Shown: positions 1-9,421 of the stretch, piece by piece
Position numbering within the stretch: the first letter of the stretch is position 1
Layout of the letters: every line of letters begins with the position of its first letter
From: Diplonema japonicum
Taxonomy: Eukaryota; Euglenozoa; Diplonemea; Diplonemida; Diplonemidae
Length of the DNA stretch: 64,000 nucleotides
Direction: 5' to 3'
NCBI GenBank assembly: GCA_964019335.1
Contig: OZ025755.1
Coordinates: 124,001 to 188,000, forward strand
Notes under the pieces: model-generated
What the model was told of the DNA's origin: nothing
The model's input: only the letters and a program-made list of their open reading frames with translations
The model's database searches: none
Made by a program: the position numbers and the translations under genes

Positions 1-1052
1 AATGGGCACGGCAGGAAACCCAACACCGGCCTCTCACCAGCATGAGACACCTCTTCCCACCCGTCAAAGAAACCTTGCGATTGAAGCCTCTGTCTCAACA
101 CTTGTTCCCGTTCGGCGTCGCCTTGCGAACGGTACGCTGCCAGCAGCGTGTGTAGGAGGTAAGGGTGCGGGGCGGAATTGTAAAGCTCCAACTGGGCTTC
201 GAGAAAATCAAGAACAGGGTGACGAACCCCGTCGGTTTGAGCAGGGAGGAATGCAGTGGGTGGCCGTTCTGTGGTGACCACCACGCCTCCCCCGTGCTTG
301 TGATATAAATCGCAGAGAGCGACCACCCCGTGCAGACCCATCATCGGGGACAATTTATGCCGCATCCGCTGCATCATGTCTTCAAACAACAGGGTGTTGA
401 TGTCTTCAGAACCTTCAACGATTGCCGAGGAGCCCCACAGAATGAGATCGAAAGTATGTCGGTTCGGTTTAACAGATTGCATTGTCATTTCTGCGGCGAG
501 GCTTTTTAGACAATCGGGTTTTTGTTGTGTTTTGATAGTGTTATAGATCAGCGAGTTGTAGCACCGGACAGAGTTGGTGGAGAGGTTGTTGTGTTTCATT
601 TCCTGAAGAATTGAAGTTTTGAACGCTTCCCCCGCAGCTAAGGAAAGCACGCTGCAATACACCTCTTCACAGGGCACGATTCCGGAACGTACCACGTTTG
701 TGAGGATGTAGTCTATATCCTCTGATGCTGCTTTTAATGGTGTTGCGTCCTTTGCGATTTGGTCCAGCCTCGCCACGGCTTCCTTCACAGCGACTTCTCT
801 TCGGAGGCTCAGTTTTGTTGGGTAGCGTTCTTCCAGCGTTTCCCACCTTGAGCGGTGGCAGGCTGTCACGACCAGCCTCTTGTGCACGGGGTACCCGGCC
901 TCATCGATGAGCTGTAACACTTTCTCAACTCCGTTTTTATGCACACCATTCTTCACAAATTCGTGTAACATCTTCGCACGTTTCAACGGTCCCATTGCCG
1001 TTCCAACACAGGCACCTGCCACTAAAGAGGCAGCGTGAGCGTGGGGGTTCAT
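1..1052 (-). CDS. Pentatricopeptide repeat (PPR) protein, 3' end beyond the window
   Basis: The minus strand stays open from an ATG at 1052-1050 to the first base of the window: 350 codons without a stop, so the C-terminus is missing. Around residue 190 it reads YNSLIYNTIKTQQ and ends the unit with MTMQSVKPNRHTFDLIL, the classic 35-residue PPR pattern (Y-NSLI ... M...VKPN..TF). A weaker PPR unit precedes it (EEVYCSVLSLAAGE ... LQEMKHNNL). PPR proteins bind RNA one base per repeat, usually in mitochondria or plastids. A role in mitochondrial RNA processing would suit a diplonemid, whose mitochondrial genes are fragmented, but that is inference. No clear targeting peptide is seen. The leader just before the ATG is GA/G-rich, with an A tract about 27 nt upstream. 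Only 76 bp separate it from the next gene. Confidence 0.8.
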   Translation of the reverse strand, partial: MNPHAHAASLVAGACVGTAMGPLKRAKMLHEFVKNGVHKNGVEKVLQLIDEAGYPVHKRLVVTACHRSRWETLEERYPTKLSLRREVAVKEAVARLDQIAKDATPLKAASEDIDYILTNVVRSGIVPCEEVYCSVLSLAAGEAFKTSILQEMKHNNLSTNSVRCYNSLIYNTIKTQQKPDCLKSLAAEMTMQSVKPNRHTFDLILWGSSAIVEGSEDINTLLFEDMMQRMRHKLSPMMGLHGVVALCDLYHKHGGGVVVTTERPPTAFLPAQTDGVRHPVLDFLEAQLELYNSAPHPYLLHTLLAAYRSQGDAEREQVLRQRLQSQGFFDGWEEVSHAGERPVLGFLPCP

Positions 1053-1128
1053 CTGCCCCCCCCTCCTTCTCTCCTCTTTTTTTTTTTTTTTTTTTTTGAC
1101 CAGAAAAAAAAAAAAAAAAAAAAAAAAA

Positions 1129-1785
1129 TTATGAACTCCGTTTCACAGCTTTGATAACATAAGCATGCTCTCCGTATCTTCGTTCTTTGAGTATCTCCGC
1201 GTTGCAGTTGTGCTGCGTCTTTAAGATCTCGACCACCTCTTCAGGTTCGTTCTGGTGGATGAGAAGCAGGTACAGCGTGCCTGTCCCAGGGTTGAGAAGC
1301 GGTGCTAATTCGGCAAGGAACGCATCTGTTACGATTCGTCCGCGGGGTCCTCCTGCCCAAGCGGCCGTTATACCGCCTTCATAAGCTTCTTCAGTGGTGG
1401 AGGGGACGTAAGGGGGGTTGAAGAAGGCAATATCGATGAAAGGGGTTTTCCGGAAGGATTTGAGTAGATCGCTTTGAAGGACTTCACCGTGAGAGACGTT
1501 GTTTGCACTGTAAGTAGCCTGGGTGACCTTGCAGGCTTTCGGGTTGATGTCCACTCCTATCAGATTGAACGGGCCGGCTTGTTCCTGTTCCGCCAGCCAT
1601 GCTCCGAAGGCTCCTACTATTCCGCTCCCCACCCCGACTTCAACGGCCACACCGCCGCGACCTACAACTTTTTTGAAATGCTCCTTGTCCTGCTCAATAG
1701 CATCCAGGAGGAGAAAACTATCCTGAGCCGGTTCGTAGACATCATCCCAGCAAGCGATGTGGGATAAGTCCGGTGTGTGCGGCAT
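1129..1785 (-). CDS. MTQ2: eRF1 N5-glutamine methyltransferase (MTQ2/N6AMT1/HemK2 type)
   Basis: 218 residues, close to the usual length of about 214-220 for this family. It has a glycine-rich SAM-binding motif I (VAVEVGVGSGIVGAFGAW, near residue 45) and the diagnostic NPPY catalytic motif (DIAFFNPPYVPS, near residue 120) used to methylate glutamine or asparagine side chains. The eukaryotic MTQ2/N6AMT1 group modifies the GGQ glutamine of release factor eRF1, together with the TRM112 partner. The short form, without the extra N-terminal domain of bacterial PrmC, fits this group. The ATG is directly preceded by about 25 A residues on the coding strand. A T tract follows the TAA stop. Tight spacing to both neighbours fits a polycistronic unit. 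The alternative, a general HemK-like methylase, cannot be excluded by eye. Confidence 0.88.
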   Translation of the reverse strand: MPHTPDLSHIACWDDVYEPAQDSFLLLDAIEQDKEHFKKVVGRGGVAVEVGVGSGIVGAFGAWLAEQEQAGPFNLIGVDINPKACKVTQATYSANNVSHGEVLQSDLLKSFRKTPFIDIAFFNPPYVPSTTEEAYEGGITAAWAGGPRGRIVTDAFLAELAPLLNPGTGTLYLLLIHQNEPEEVVEILKTQHNCNAEILKERRYGEHAYVIKAVKRSS

Positions 1786-1857
1786 TTTTTTTTTTTTTTT
1801 TTTTTTTTTTCCCTTTGGGGTTTGTTATAAAATTGAAAAAAAAAAAAAAAAAAAAAT

Positions 1858-2058
1858 TCAACGTGCGTACTCTACTGTGTACCCTTTTTTCCGGTTTGGC
1901 AGCCGGATGCTGACCGTCTGGTTAACGGGCCCTCCCGCTGCTCCCGCGGACCTCACCACATAACCCTGGCTTCCTGGGAGGGTCAAGGCCACCCCCGAGC
2001 GCGGGATAACGGTCTCGTACCCGGTACTCGGCTTCACACGTTTCTTTTCAACCGGCAT
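1858..2058 (-). CDS. Small conserved-looking basic protein, 66 residues, unknown function
   Basis: A 66-codon frame fills the gap between two clear genes and shows the same punctuation as they do. On the coding strand there is an A tract of about 30 nt ending 5 nt before the ATG, and a T tract directly after the TGA stop. The composition is ordinary rather than low-complexity (MPVEKKRVKPSTGYETVIPR at the start, ending KKGYTVEYAR), with a glycine/alanine stretch in the middle. No signal peptide, transmembrane segment or known motif is recognised. Its position inside a same-strand cluster and its boundaries are the evidence that it is real; the function is unknown. Confidence 0.6.
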   Translation of the reverse strand: MPVEKKRVKPSTGYETVIPRSGVALTLPGSQGYVVRSAGAAGGPVNQTVSIRLPNRKKGYTVEYAR

Positions 2059-2202
2059 ACTATTTTTTTTTTTTTTTTTTTTTTTTTTTTCCGTCTTTCT
2101 TTTCCTCCCCCCCCCAAAAAAAAATGTGTAAGTCCCTCTTTTGAGAAAGAAAATTGCGAGGAATGATGAAAAAAAAAAATTTTTCTTTTTTTTTTTTACT
2201 CT

Positions 2203-3027
2203 TTACTCCTTCCGCCTTGCCAAGAAATTCACAACAGGCCGGCCGTCGGAAATGATAGTTTCCTCGTTCAGAATAGTTTCGAAACCGCCGTCGGAGCAGA
2301 AGAAATCCTCAAGCTCCCCATGCTGGAAGTAATGCTTAGGGTTCTTAGGGGTACCGATCAACTGGCATCCGTCCACAAAGTGCGAGTACAAAACAAAACC
2401 CCCCGGGGCTACGGAAGCCTTGATACCAGGAAGCGTTTCCCGCAGAAGAAACCGCACAACAACTACTAGGTTCACAGAAAACGGAGGAACAGGCCAAGGA
2501 TCACGTTTCAAGTCAGCGTTAATGGTAATGGGCTTGTGAACATGATTAGGCATCCTTTCAGCCAGATCTTTTACATGATGTAAGAGCGAAGGCCTGTTGT
2601 CAATACCGGTGACTTTCCACCCTCTGTTTGATAAATATGCAATGTCGCGCCCATGGCCGCATCCAATGTCACACGCCGTTCTGTGTTCTAATGGGGTGAG
2701 GGTTTCTATAGTTTGGATCAGATCGACTAGAAGAGGGGTTGGTTTCCATAAATATTCGCCCTCGGCTCCTTTTCCTTGCATTTCCTCGGGGACTTCCGCG
2801 AGTGTCAAGGTGGCCACGTCCCAGCCGGCTTTTTCTACTCTTGCCACGATCGGTCCCGTTTCTTTTTCGTCTCCTATAATGGTTATTTTTATTTTTGTTT
2901 CCGGCAGCTCGTAGAGCCTTTCGCTGACTTGATTCGCGGGTATCCATACACTTCCCGTTACTGTGCGATGCAGCCACTCTTCCTTTGTTCTCACATCAAC
3001 GAATTTTCTCTCTGCATGGATTTCCAT
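2203..3027 (-). CDS. Rhodanese-like domain fused to a class I SAM-dependent methyltransferase
   Basis: 274 residues from the ATG at 3027. An in-frame extension upstream (to 3093) only reads the A-rich leader as poly-lysine and is not used. Residues 1-85 resemble a rhodanese fold (FVDVRTKEEWLHRTVTGS... WIPANQV). The position of the catalytic cysteine loop reads ITIIGDEKETG and has no cysteine, so this domain is probably not a sulfurtransferase. Residues 110-270 hold a methyltransferase with motif I ACDIGCGHGRDIAYLSNRG, an acidic motif II (VTGIDNRPS) and a C-terminal strand resembling TehB-like enzymes. The substrate is unknown. The C-terminus ends RRKE before TAA. The gene lies in the same tight cluster as its left neighbours. 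Confidence 0.78.
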   Translation of the reverse strand: MEIHAERKFVDVRTKEEWLHRTVTGSVWIPANQVSERLYELPETKIKITIIGDEKETGPIVARVEKAGWDVATLTLAEVPEEMQGKGAEGEYLWKPTPLLVDLIQTIETLTPLEHRTACDIGCGHGRDIAYLSNRGWKVTGIDNRPSLLHHVKDLAERMPNHVHKPITINADLKRDPWPVPPFSVNLVVVVRFLLRETLPGIKASVAPGGFVLYSHFVDGCQLIGTPKNPKHYFQHGELEDFFCSDGGFETILNEETIISDGRPVVNFLARRKE

Positions 3028-4140
3028 TTTGTGTAGTTTTTTTTTTTTTTTTTTTTTCCTTTTTTTTTTTTTGAAACTACAACAACATGGCAAAAAAAAA
3101 CAAGTAAAAAGAGAGGGAGAGAAAAGAAAAAAAAGAAAGAAAAAAAATGTGGATTAAAGGGGGGGGGGGGACCATCGTGTGGAAAGGCCTTGGGAAAGTT
3201 TTTTTTTTTATATATGGGAGGAGAGGGATTGGTTCGGGGAGGGTTGAGGAGTCCCTTTTCTTATTAATTTTCCCCCTCCGCTTTCCTTTTTTTTTTTGTC
3301 TCTTTTTTTTTTGCCCCCCTAGATAGATGGTCAAGAGGAGAAGGGTTTTTTTTTTTTTTTTTTTTTTCAAAAAAAAAAAAAAAAAAAGAACCATCTTCTG
3401 CTGGAGGGGACATGGGGAAGAGAAGTAAAAAAAAAAAAAAAAAAAAAAAAAGAGAGAGAGAGAAAAATAAAACAGAAGGTGGACAGGGGGTATCAACTGA
3501 GCGAACAGCAAATTTTCATTGGTTTCCCCCATCACTAAGATATTAACAGAGCTTTGAGTTCGCGGTCGGTAAAGGGGGCAGGGAGGGATGGTGAAATGAT
3601 TTTTTGACAACACAAAAATTGCAAATATCCGTTTCTACGTCCACTTAGACTCAAATAGGAGGACCAAAGGGAAGGGATGGGAACTTTTTTTTTTCTTCTT
3701 TTTTCTTTTTTTTTGTTCACCATGAACACGTCGGGTGGGGGGGGGGGGGGGGGGGGGAGAGGGTTTTTTTTTTTTTTTTTTTCCCCTCTCTTAATTCTAC
3801 TTGAGGTTCGTTTCATCCATTTGTGGAAAAAACCCAGTCCTCGGACAGGAGAATTTTTCTTTTTTCTTTTTTTTTTTTTTTTTTTTTTCCATCGCTCGGT
3901 TTGTTTTGTGCACACTCTTTTTAACCTTTACAAGGAGACCTTACAGCACTTGTAAGGGAAGAAAAAGGATTGAGTGCGTGAAAAGAAAGTGGGCTGAGCA
4001 CGACCTCATTGAGCGGGTCTCAAACAAGAAAGTGCCCCCCATGGCATTACCTTTCACAACACTCCCTAAGATACAGTTTTCAAATCATATTTTTTTTTTT
4101 TTGGCCACTGTGGAACAGACAAGAGACAGAGGGAAGGGAG

Positions 4141-4174
<34 letters not shown>

Positions 4175-4404
4175 CAAAGAGAGTAACAATCGTATGCATA
4201 CTCCCCCCCTCCCCACATTTTTTTTTTAAAAAGGAGCGTTTGTGTAAGAGATGGGGGAAAGGGGATCCTTCATAACACATCTTTTGCTAGAGAGGGATGA
4301 TTCCTTTTTTTTTTCCTTTTTTTTTCTTTCGCTTCTAGATTACTCCCAGTTTATTTACTGTTTTTTTTTTTTTTTTTTTGTTTTTTTTTGTCCCAAGGAA
4401 GTCA
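3028..4404. other. Intergenic low-complexity region
   Basis: About 1.4 kb dominated by A, T and G runs, including a G run of about 22 at 3737-3758 and A or T runs of 20-30 nt. The open frames here consist of homopolymer translations and are not believed. Two ordinary-complexity islands (about 3470-3670 and 3905-4080) show no start codons with supporting context, no tRNA boxes and no recognised RNA. This is probably the leader of the 2203-3027 gene followed by the trailer of the next gene upstream (4405-5514). Confidence 0.6.
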
Positions 4405-5514
4405 CTACCTCAGAGGAGGCGGAGGAGGGAAACCACTCCCCGTGGAAGGAGGACCAGGAGCAGGGGGTTTCGGGGCCAAAGGAGGCGGAGGAGGGAAGTT
4501 GTTCCCCGGGGACAAAGGAGGCGGAGGAGGGAAACCACTCCCCGTGGAAGGAGGACCAGGAGCAGGGGGCTTCGGGGCCAAAGGAGGCGGAGGAGGGAAA
4601 CCATTGCCACCAGAAGGAGGCAAGGCCGGAAGGTACTTTTCCTCCGAAGGGTCATGGACACACACACGGCACTTGTTCACTGTGGGCCAAGGACCATTCG
4701 GCTTATGCATCTTCGGGCACAGGTGCCTCTCACAAACACCGCTGGTCCAAGCACACTCTCCTGGGATGGAGGTGTGGCACGACCCTTCGTCATGGTATGA
4801 GGAGCAGTCAGCGGTGGCTGCAGAGTAAGCAAAGAATGTGAACTCCATGTCTGTCGTCATCTTCACCACATCAGTCTCGCCTTCCTTTGCCGCCCTGTGG
4901 TACACCACGAGGCTGTGCAGGTGGCTCTTCTCGTTCACATCGAGGTCCAACGCCACCCCACAGCGGAAGGGCTTGAACCCCTGAACAAGAAGGTTGGCTT
5001 GGAGGTTCCCACCATCAGCAACCTCGCAAGGAGGGCAGCTGTACATGACAACAAAGTGGTCGCACATCTTGTGCGGTCCGCCTTGGTTCGCAGAGCATGT
5101 CATGTGCATCTCGAAGCCAGACTTCGTGCGCACAGTGGGGACCTGTGCCCACCTCCCGATCATCGTGGGGGGGAAGTTCAGGAACCTCGAGTTGTCCATG
5201 TCCGTGTAGCCCTTCATGCCGTCAGCAAGGCGTGTCACCCTTGGGGTCGCACCGCTCGGGACAACAGGGGTGGACCCCTCGCTTGCCAGCGAAGCCTCAC
5301 AGCTCGCCTCGCCCTGCTTGGGGGTAGGAGCACCCGCACACGGGATCACACAGCTTGTCCCATCCGCACGCACGCACCTCCCGGCCTTGTCGTTCACCGC
5401 AGCCAGCCCAAGACAGGCAAACTCGTTGCAGTTCGCTCCCTTCGTTCCCACGATGTCGCTCCCCTCCACGCCTAACGCCAGCCACACAACCGTAAATGTT
5501 GCAAGGGCTTTCAT
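4405..5514 (-). CDS. Secreted Cys-rich protein with proline-rich C-terminal repeats (copy A)
   Basis: 369 residues. A clear signal peptide (MKALATFTVVWLALGVEG) is followed by a globular region with about 20 cysteines, including a compact disulfide-type module near residue 235 (DCSSYHDEGSC..., ECAWTSGVCERHLC). The tail from about residue 295 is repeats of GFPPPPPL joined by APKPPAPGPPSTGS linkers. It is probably exported to the surface or medium; proline-rich tails of this kind often act as spacers or bind matrix. I do not recognise the family of the globular part. A second copy lies at 8390-9421. The two match almost perfectly over the globular region and differ in the number and type of tail repeats. 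The similarity stops at the start and stop codons. Confidence 0.85.
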   Translation of the reverse strand: MKALATFTVVWLALGVEGSDIVGTKGANCNEFACLGLAAVNDKAGRCVRADGTSCVIPCAGAPTPKQGEASCEASLASEGSTPVVPSGATPRVTRLADGMKGYTDMDNSRFLNFPPTMIGRWAQVPTVRTKSGFEMHMTCSANQGGPHKMCDHFVVMYSCPPCEVADGGNLQANLLVQGFKPFRCGVALDLDVNEKSHLHSLVVYHRAAKEGETDVVKMTTDMEFTFFAYSAATADCSSYHDEGSCHTSIPGECAWTSGVCERHLCPKMHKPNGPWPTVNKCRVCVHDPSEEKYLPALPPSGGNGFPPPPPLAPKPPAPGPPSTGSGFPPPPPLSPGNNFPPPPPLAPKPPAPGPPSTGSGFPPPPPLR

Positions 5515-6189
5515 GGGAGTTCCCTCTTTTTTTTTGTGTATGTTTTTTTTTTTTTTTTTGTTTTTGTTTTACCTAAATATATTTGATGGTACCATAGTGT
5601 CCAGGGTTAACCGATCACCTTCGGGTTTTGAAACCCGACCCGAGCAATTTTAGATTTTCGATCACAGTCGGGTTAATGATCGGTTTTTTTCTAATTTCGG
5701 ATCGGTCTGATCGGTTTTTTTTAATTTCGGATCGGTTTGATCGATCCAAAACCCATATTTCTGGCAAAAAAATACCAAGACCATGCTCAATTTTTTTTTT
5801 TTCAAAAACCCTATTTTGACGATCTGAGCCCATTCCAGCCATTAAAACCCAAAATAGAGCCTTATTTAAGGCCTTAAATGCAGTTTTGAAAAAACTGGTT
5901 TTCAGACCTGTAATTCTCCTGGGTCAGGGAGTCCAAGTTAAAAACAACAGGATTTATGATCGGTTTCATCAATCCAAAACCGATATTTCTGGCAAAAAAC
6001 ACCAAGACCATGCTCAAAAAATTCTTTTTTTCTAAAAACCTTATTTTGACGATCTGAGCCCATTCCAGCCATCAAAACCCAAAATAGAGCCTTATTTAAG
6101 GCCTTAAATGCAGCTTTGAAAAAACTGGTTTTCGGACTTTTTTATTATTTTCGTAAGAACTCACCCCAAATACTTTTTTTTAGGATAAA

Positions 6190-6450
6190 ATGTCCGACAC
6201 TTGTTCCTCTTCCTCTTCTGAAGAATGTGACATCTTCAGAGGTGCGATACAAGACTCAGCTCTTGGAGAAGAGCAGGGACCAGCTGGTGGCCCATGCCAA
6301 AGGGAGGAAATTAAGCTCCTACGGCACCAAGGGCACACTTGCTAGCAGGATCGCTGCTGACAAGGCTAAGAACGCTTCCGTGTGTCCCATGGAGCTTTTC
6401 AAGGCGCCCCCTTACTTTGTGCGTTGCTACTTCCCGTTCAAGTTTCAATA
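6190..6450 (+). pseudogene. SAP-motif coding fragment inside the inverted-repeat element
   Basis: An ATG at 6190 opens with a Ser/acidic run (MSDTCSSSSSEECDIF). Directly upstream is a pyrimidine tract ending in AG (6172-6182), as expected of a 3' splice site. After about 15 codons the recognisable protein continues in another frame: LLEKSRDQLVAHAKGR then LSSYGTKGTLASRIAADKA, matching the SAP DNA-binding helix-extension-helix (leucine-rich helix, G-T-K, L-hydrophobic-R-I). The plus-strand frame ends in TAA at 6449-6451. The frame change implies a frameshift or a missed mini-intron. SAP motifs bind AT-rich DNA and could be the DNA-binding part of a former transposase. Confidence 0.45.
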
Positions 6451-7200
6451 AAAAAACCCGCCAAAAACAGGGAGAATGCCGATTTTCGGGAAAATAATCC
6501 TTTTCTAAGTTGTTTCGATGCAGGCGTTGTGTACCTGGGAGGTCCGGGAGACGAATAGAAGGGTTATAAGTATGGTTGCATGCTCTCCTCCCGTTCTAAT
6601 TATTGATTTTTGATTTCGCTCCTATTTAAACAGAAAAAAGAAGAAAAACCGCCAAAAAAAGCGAAAAAACAGCTTTTCGGGAAAATAATCCTTTTCTAAG
6701 TCGTTTTGATGCTCCCTGGGGTCGGCTTTGTGTATCTGGGGGGCCCGGGGGACGAATAAAAGGGTTATTATATGCATGGTTGCGTGCTCTCCTCCCGTTT
6801 TAATTATTGACTTTTGATTTCGCTCCCAATTAGGATCCTGCCTGAAACAGGGAAGCACCAGCTTTTCGGGAAAATAATCCTTTTCTATGTCATTTTGATG
6901 CTCCCTGGGGTCGGCTTTGTGTATCTGGGGGGGCCGGGGGATGAAACGAAGGGTTTTAAGCATGATTGCATGCTCTCCTCCTGTTTTAATTTTTGATTTT
7001 CGATTTTTTTTGTTTTTTCGCTTTTAATTAAAAACCCGTCAAAAAAAGCGAAAAAACAGCTTTTCGGGAAAATAATCCTTTTCTAAGTCGTTTTGATGCT
7101 CCCTGGGGCCGGCTTTGTGTATCTGGGGGGCCCGGGATACGAATATAAGGGTTTTAAGCATGGTTGCATGCTCGCCTTTCATTTGACGTCAATTTAAAAC
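6450..7200. repeat. Four degenerate ~190-bp tandem units inside the element
   Basis: Units start near 6450, 6641, 6836 and 7031. Each contains TTTTCGGGAAAATAATCC, then a segment like GCTCCCTGGGGTCGGCTTTG, then TGTATCTGGGGGGCCCGG and a tail like TGGTTGCATGCTCTCCTCC. Spacing is regular and sequence drift is moderate, so they arose by tandem duplication within the element. Confidence 0.75.
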
Positions 7201-7259
7201 CCGATTGTAATTAAAAACCCGCGGGTGATCGGTTAACCCTGGATACTATGTGGTACTAT

Positions 7260-7282
7260 AGAGAAAGAAAACAAGTCTTTGG

Positions 7283-7320
<38 letters not shown>

Positions 7321-8326
7321 AAGAATAAAAAAAAGGGAGAGCGAAAGAGAAACGATGTTTTCAGGACACCATTCTCCAGGAGGGAGAGGAAAGGGAATAT
7401 GGGAAGAGCTACTGAATAAACAGTTGACAATATGGGGGGGGGGGGGGGGGTAGACTATTTTTACACCGATTTAAACACACAGTTGAGTACGTGGTAAACG
7501 TGCACCAGACGGCGGCCCGTCGTTTCCTTTCCTTATCTGGAATACAAATGCAGGAAGGTGTGCGCGGACACTCCCCTACCTCCCTCCTCTCCGCTTCCGA
7601 GGTTTGAGGGTGGTGGATACTTAGACCCATCGGCTAAAGAAAACAAAGAAGAAAAAAGAAGGCCTCGCAGGAAAAAGGAAGAAGAAGAAAAAAAAGAGGG
7701 TTTTTTCTATTCCTACCATCTTCGAGAGGTATATAGAAAAAAAAAAAAAAAAAGGAAGCGAATAAAAAAAAAAAAAAAAAAAACAAAAAAAAGGTTGCAT
7801 CGTCCATTCGCGAGCGTTTACAGAGGGAGGAAGAAAGAAAGAGAGAAAAAAAAAAAAAAGCCAAAAGTGTCTTCTTCTTTTTTTTTTTTTTTTTTTTTCC
7901 CCTTCCTTTTTTTTTGTTTTTTTGTTTCTGCTCCACTCTTTCTCGATTCTTCTTTATTAGAATTAAGGAAAAAAAAAGAACGAAGAACGAGTGAAAAGGG
8001 AGCATCAACTTGCATCATTTTTTTTTTTTTTTTATTTGCGAACAAAGTGTATTCTATATAATTGCAAACAGAGGCGGGTGGGTAGAAAGAAAGAAATATG
8101 CATCAAACACACCCTGTTTGGTAGTACTTTCGTACAATTTCTCTTTTTCAAAAAAAAAGAATAAGAAAAAAAAACTAGTTTGGCGCTTCATTTGTTCGTG
8201 TGCACGAGCGGGATTTTACCTAATATAAAATAGCTCATCGCTGCCATCAACTAGTTTTTTTAGTCCCAACAATAGTATTGTTAAAACAAAAACAAAAAAA
8301 AAACCTCTAAATCCTCTGTTCCTCGT

Positions 8327-8359
<33 letters not shown>

Positions 8360-8389
8360 TTCAAGGGTAGGTGTACAGGCTGGAAATCA
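7260..8389. other. Intergenic low-complexity region
   Basis: About 1.1 kb of A/T homopolymers with a G run at 7434-7450 and lysine- or phenylalanine-coding shadows that are not genes. The one distinctive sequence is the ~100-bp dispersed element at 8174-8275. No start codons with support and no RNA gene motifs were found elsewhere. Confidence 0.6.
8174..8275. repeat. ~100-bp dispersed element, copy 1 (ACTAGTTTGGCGC type)
   Basis: It begins ACTAGTTTGGCGCTTCATTT and ends CTGCCATCAACTAGTTTTT plus a short tail. A second copy with a handful of differences is at 60593-60691. The ends AAAAACTAGTT and AACTAGTTTTT are perfectly complementary, so the unit could close with an 11-bp stem. Both copies sit 100-300 bp downstream of the stop codon of a minus-strand gene, suggesting a 3'-UTR element or a very small inverted-repeat transposon. 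Confidence 0.7.
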
Positions 8390-9421
8390 CTACCTCAGAG
8401 GAGGCGGAGGAGGGAAATTGTTCCCCGGGGACAAAGGAGGCGGAGGAGGGAAACCGCTTCCTGGGGAAGGCTTCAAAGGAGGCGGAGGAGGGAAACCATT
8501 GCCACCAGAAGGAGGTGAAACGGGTGAAACGGCCGGAAGGTACTTTTCCTCCGAAGGGTCATGGACACACACACGGCACTTGTTCACTGTGGGCCAAGGA
8601 CCATTCGGCTTATGCATCTTCGGGCACAGGTGCCTCTCACAAACACCGCTGGTCCAAGCACACTCTCCTGGGATGGAGGTGTGGCACGACCCTTCGTCAT
8701 GGTATGAGGAGCAGTCAGCGGTGGCTGCAGAGTAAGCAAAGAATGTGAACTCCATGTCTGTCGTCATCTTCACCACATCAGTCTCGCCTTCCTTTGCCGC
8801 CCTGTGGTACACCACGAGGCTGTGCAGGTGGCTCTTCTCGTTCACATCGAGGTCCAACGCCACCCCACAGCGGAAGGGCTTGAACCCCTGAACAAGAAGG
8901 TTGGCTTGGAGGTTCCCACCATCAGCAACCTCGCAAGGAGGGCAGCTGTACATGACAACAAAGTGGTCGCACATCTTGTGCGGTCCGCCTTGGTTCGCAG
9001 AGCATGTCATGTGCATCTCGAAGCCAGACTTCGTGCGCACAGTGGGGACCTGTGCCCACCTCCCGATCATCGTGGGGGGGAAGTTCAGGAACCTCGAGTT
9101 GTCCATGTCCGTGTAGCCCTTCATGCCGTCAGCAAGGCGTGTCACCCTTGGGGTCGCACCGCTCGGGACAACAGGGGTGGACCCCTCGCTTGCCAGCGAA
9201 GCCTCACAGCTCGCCTCGCCCTGCTTGGGGGTAGGAGCACCCGCACACGGGATCACACAGCTTGTCCCATCCGCACGCACGCACCTCCCGGCCTTGTCGT
9301 TCACCGCAGCCAGCCCAAGACAGGCAAACTCGTTGCAGTTCGCTCCCTTCGTTCCCACGATGTCGCTCCCCTCCACGCCTAACGCCAGCCACACAACCGT
9401 AAATGTTGCAAGGGCTTTCAT
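8390..9421 (-). CDS. Secreted Cys-rich protein with proline-rich C-terminal repeats (copy B)
   Basis: 343 residues. The protein is identical by eye to copy A (4405-5514) from the signal peptide to about residue 293. After that the tail differs: it starts VSPVSPPSGGNGF rather than LPPSGGNGF and has three GFPPPPPL-type units with shorter linkers (KPSPGS), against five in copy A. The identity covers the CDS from start to stop codon, but the upstream leader and downstream trailer are unrelated to those of copy A. This suggests recent gene conversion or a duplication whose borders lie at the CDS ends. The role is as for copy A: secreted, probably matrix or surface-associated, family unknown. Confidence 0.85.
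   Translation of the reverse strand: MKALATFTVVWLALGVEGSDIVGTKGANCNEFACLGLAAVNDKAGRCVRADGTSCVIPCAGAPTPKQGEASCEASLASEGSTPVVPSGATPRVTRLADGMKGYTDMDNSRFLNFPPTMIGRWAQVPTVRTKSGFEMHMTCSANQGGPHKMCDHFVVMYSCPPCEVADGGNLQANLLVQGFKPFRCGVALDLDVNEKSHLHSLVVYHRAAKEGETDVVKMTTDMEFTFFAYSAATADCSSYHDEGSCHTSIPGECAWTSGVCERHLCPKMHKPNGPWPTVNKCRVCVHDPSEEKYLPAVSPVSPPSGGNGFPPPPPLKPSPGSGFPPPPPLSPGNNFPPPPPLR

Larger units (their letters stand above)
5595..7250. mobile_element. Terminal-inverted-repeat DNA element (about 1.66 kb), probably non-autonomous
   Basis: The left end reads TAGTGTCCAGGGTTAACC followed by GATCACC. The right end, read as its reverse complement, is CATAGTATCCAGGGTTAACC followed by GATCACC. This gives inverted ends of about 25 bp with a CAGGG core like hAT-type ends. 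The flanks TGGTACCA (5587-5594) and TGGTACTA (7251-7258) look like an imperfect 8-bp target duplication; because GGTACC is itself palindromic, the exact border is uncertain by a few bases. The interior has a doubled block (about 5754-5903 and 5972-6133), a SAP-motif coding fragment and four copies of a roughly 190-bp unit (6450-7200). No transposase catalytic domain is seen. Confidence 0.7.

Noticed and set aside
3077-4280. Several poly-K, poly-F or poly-P frames
   Set aside because: They translate homopolymer runs and have no ordinary-complexity protein segment.
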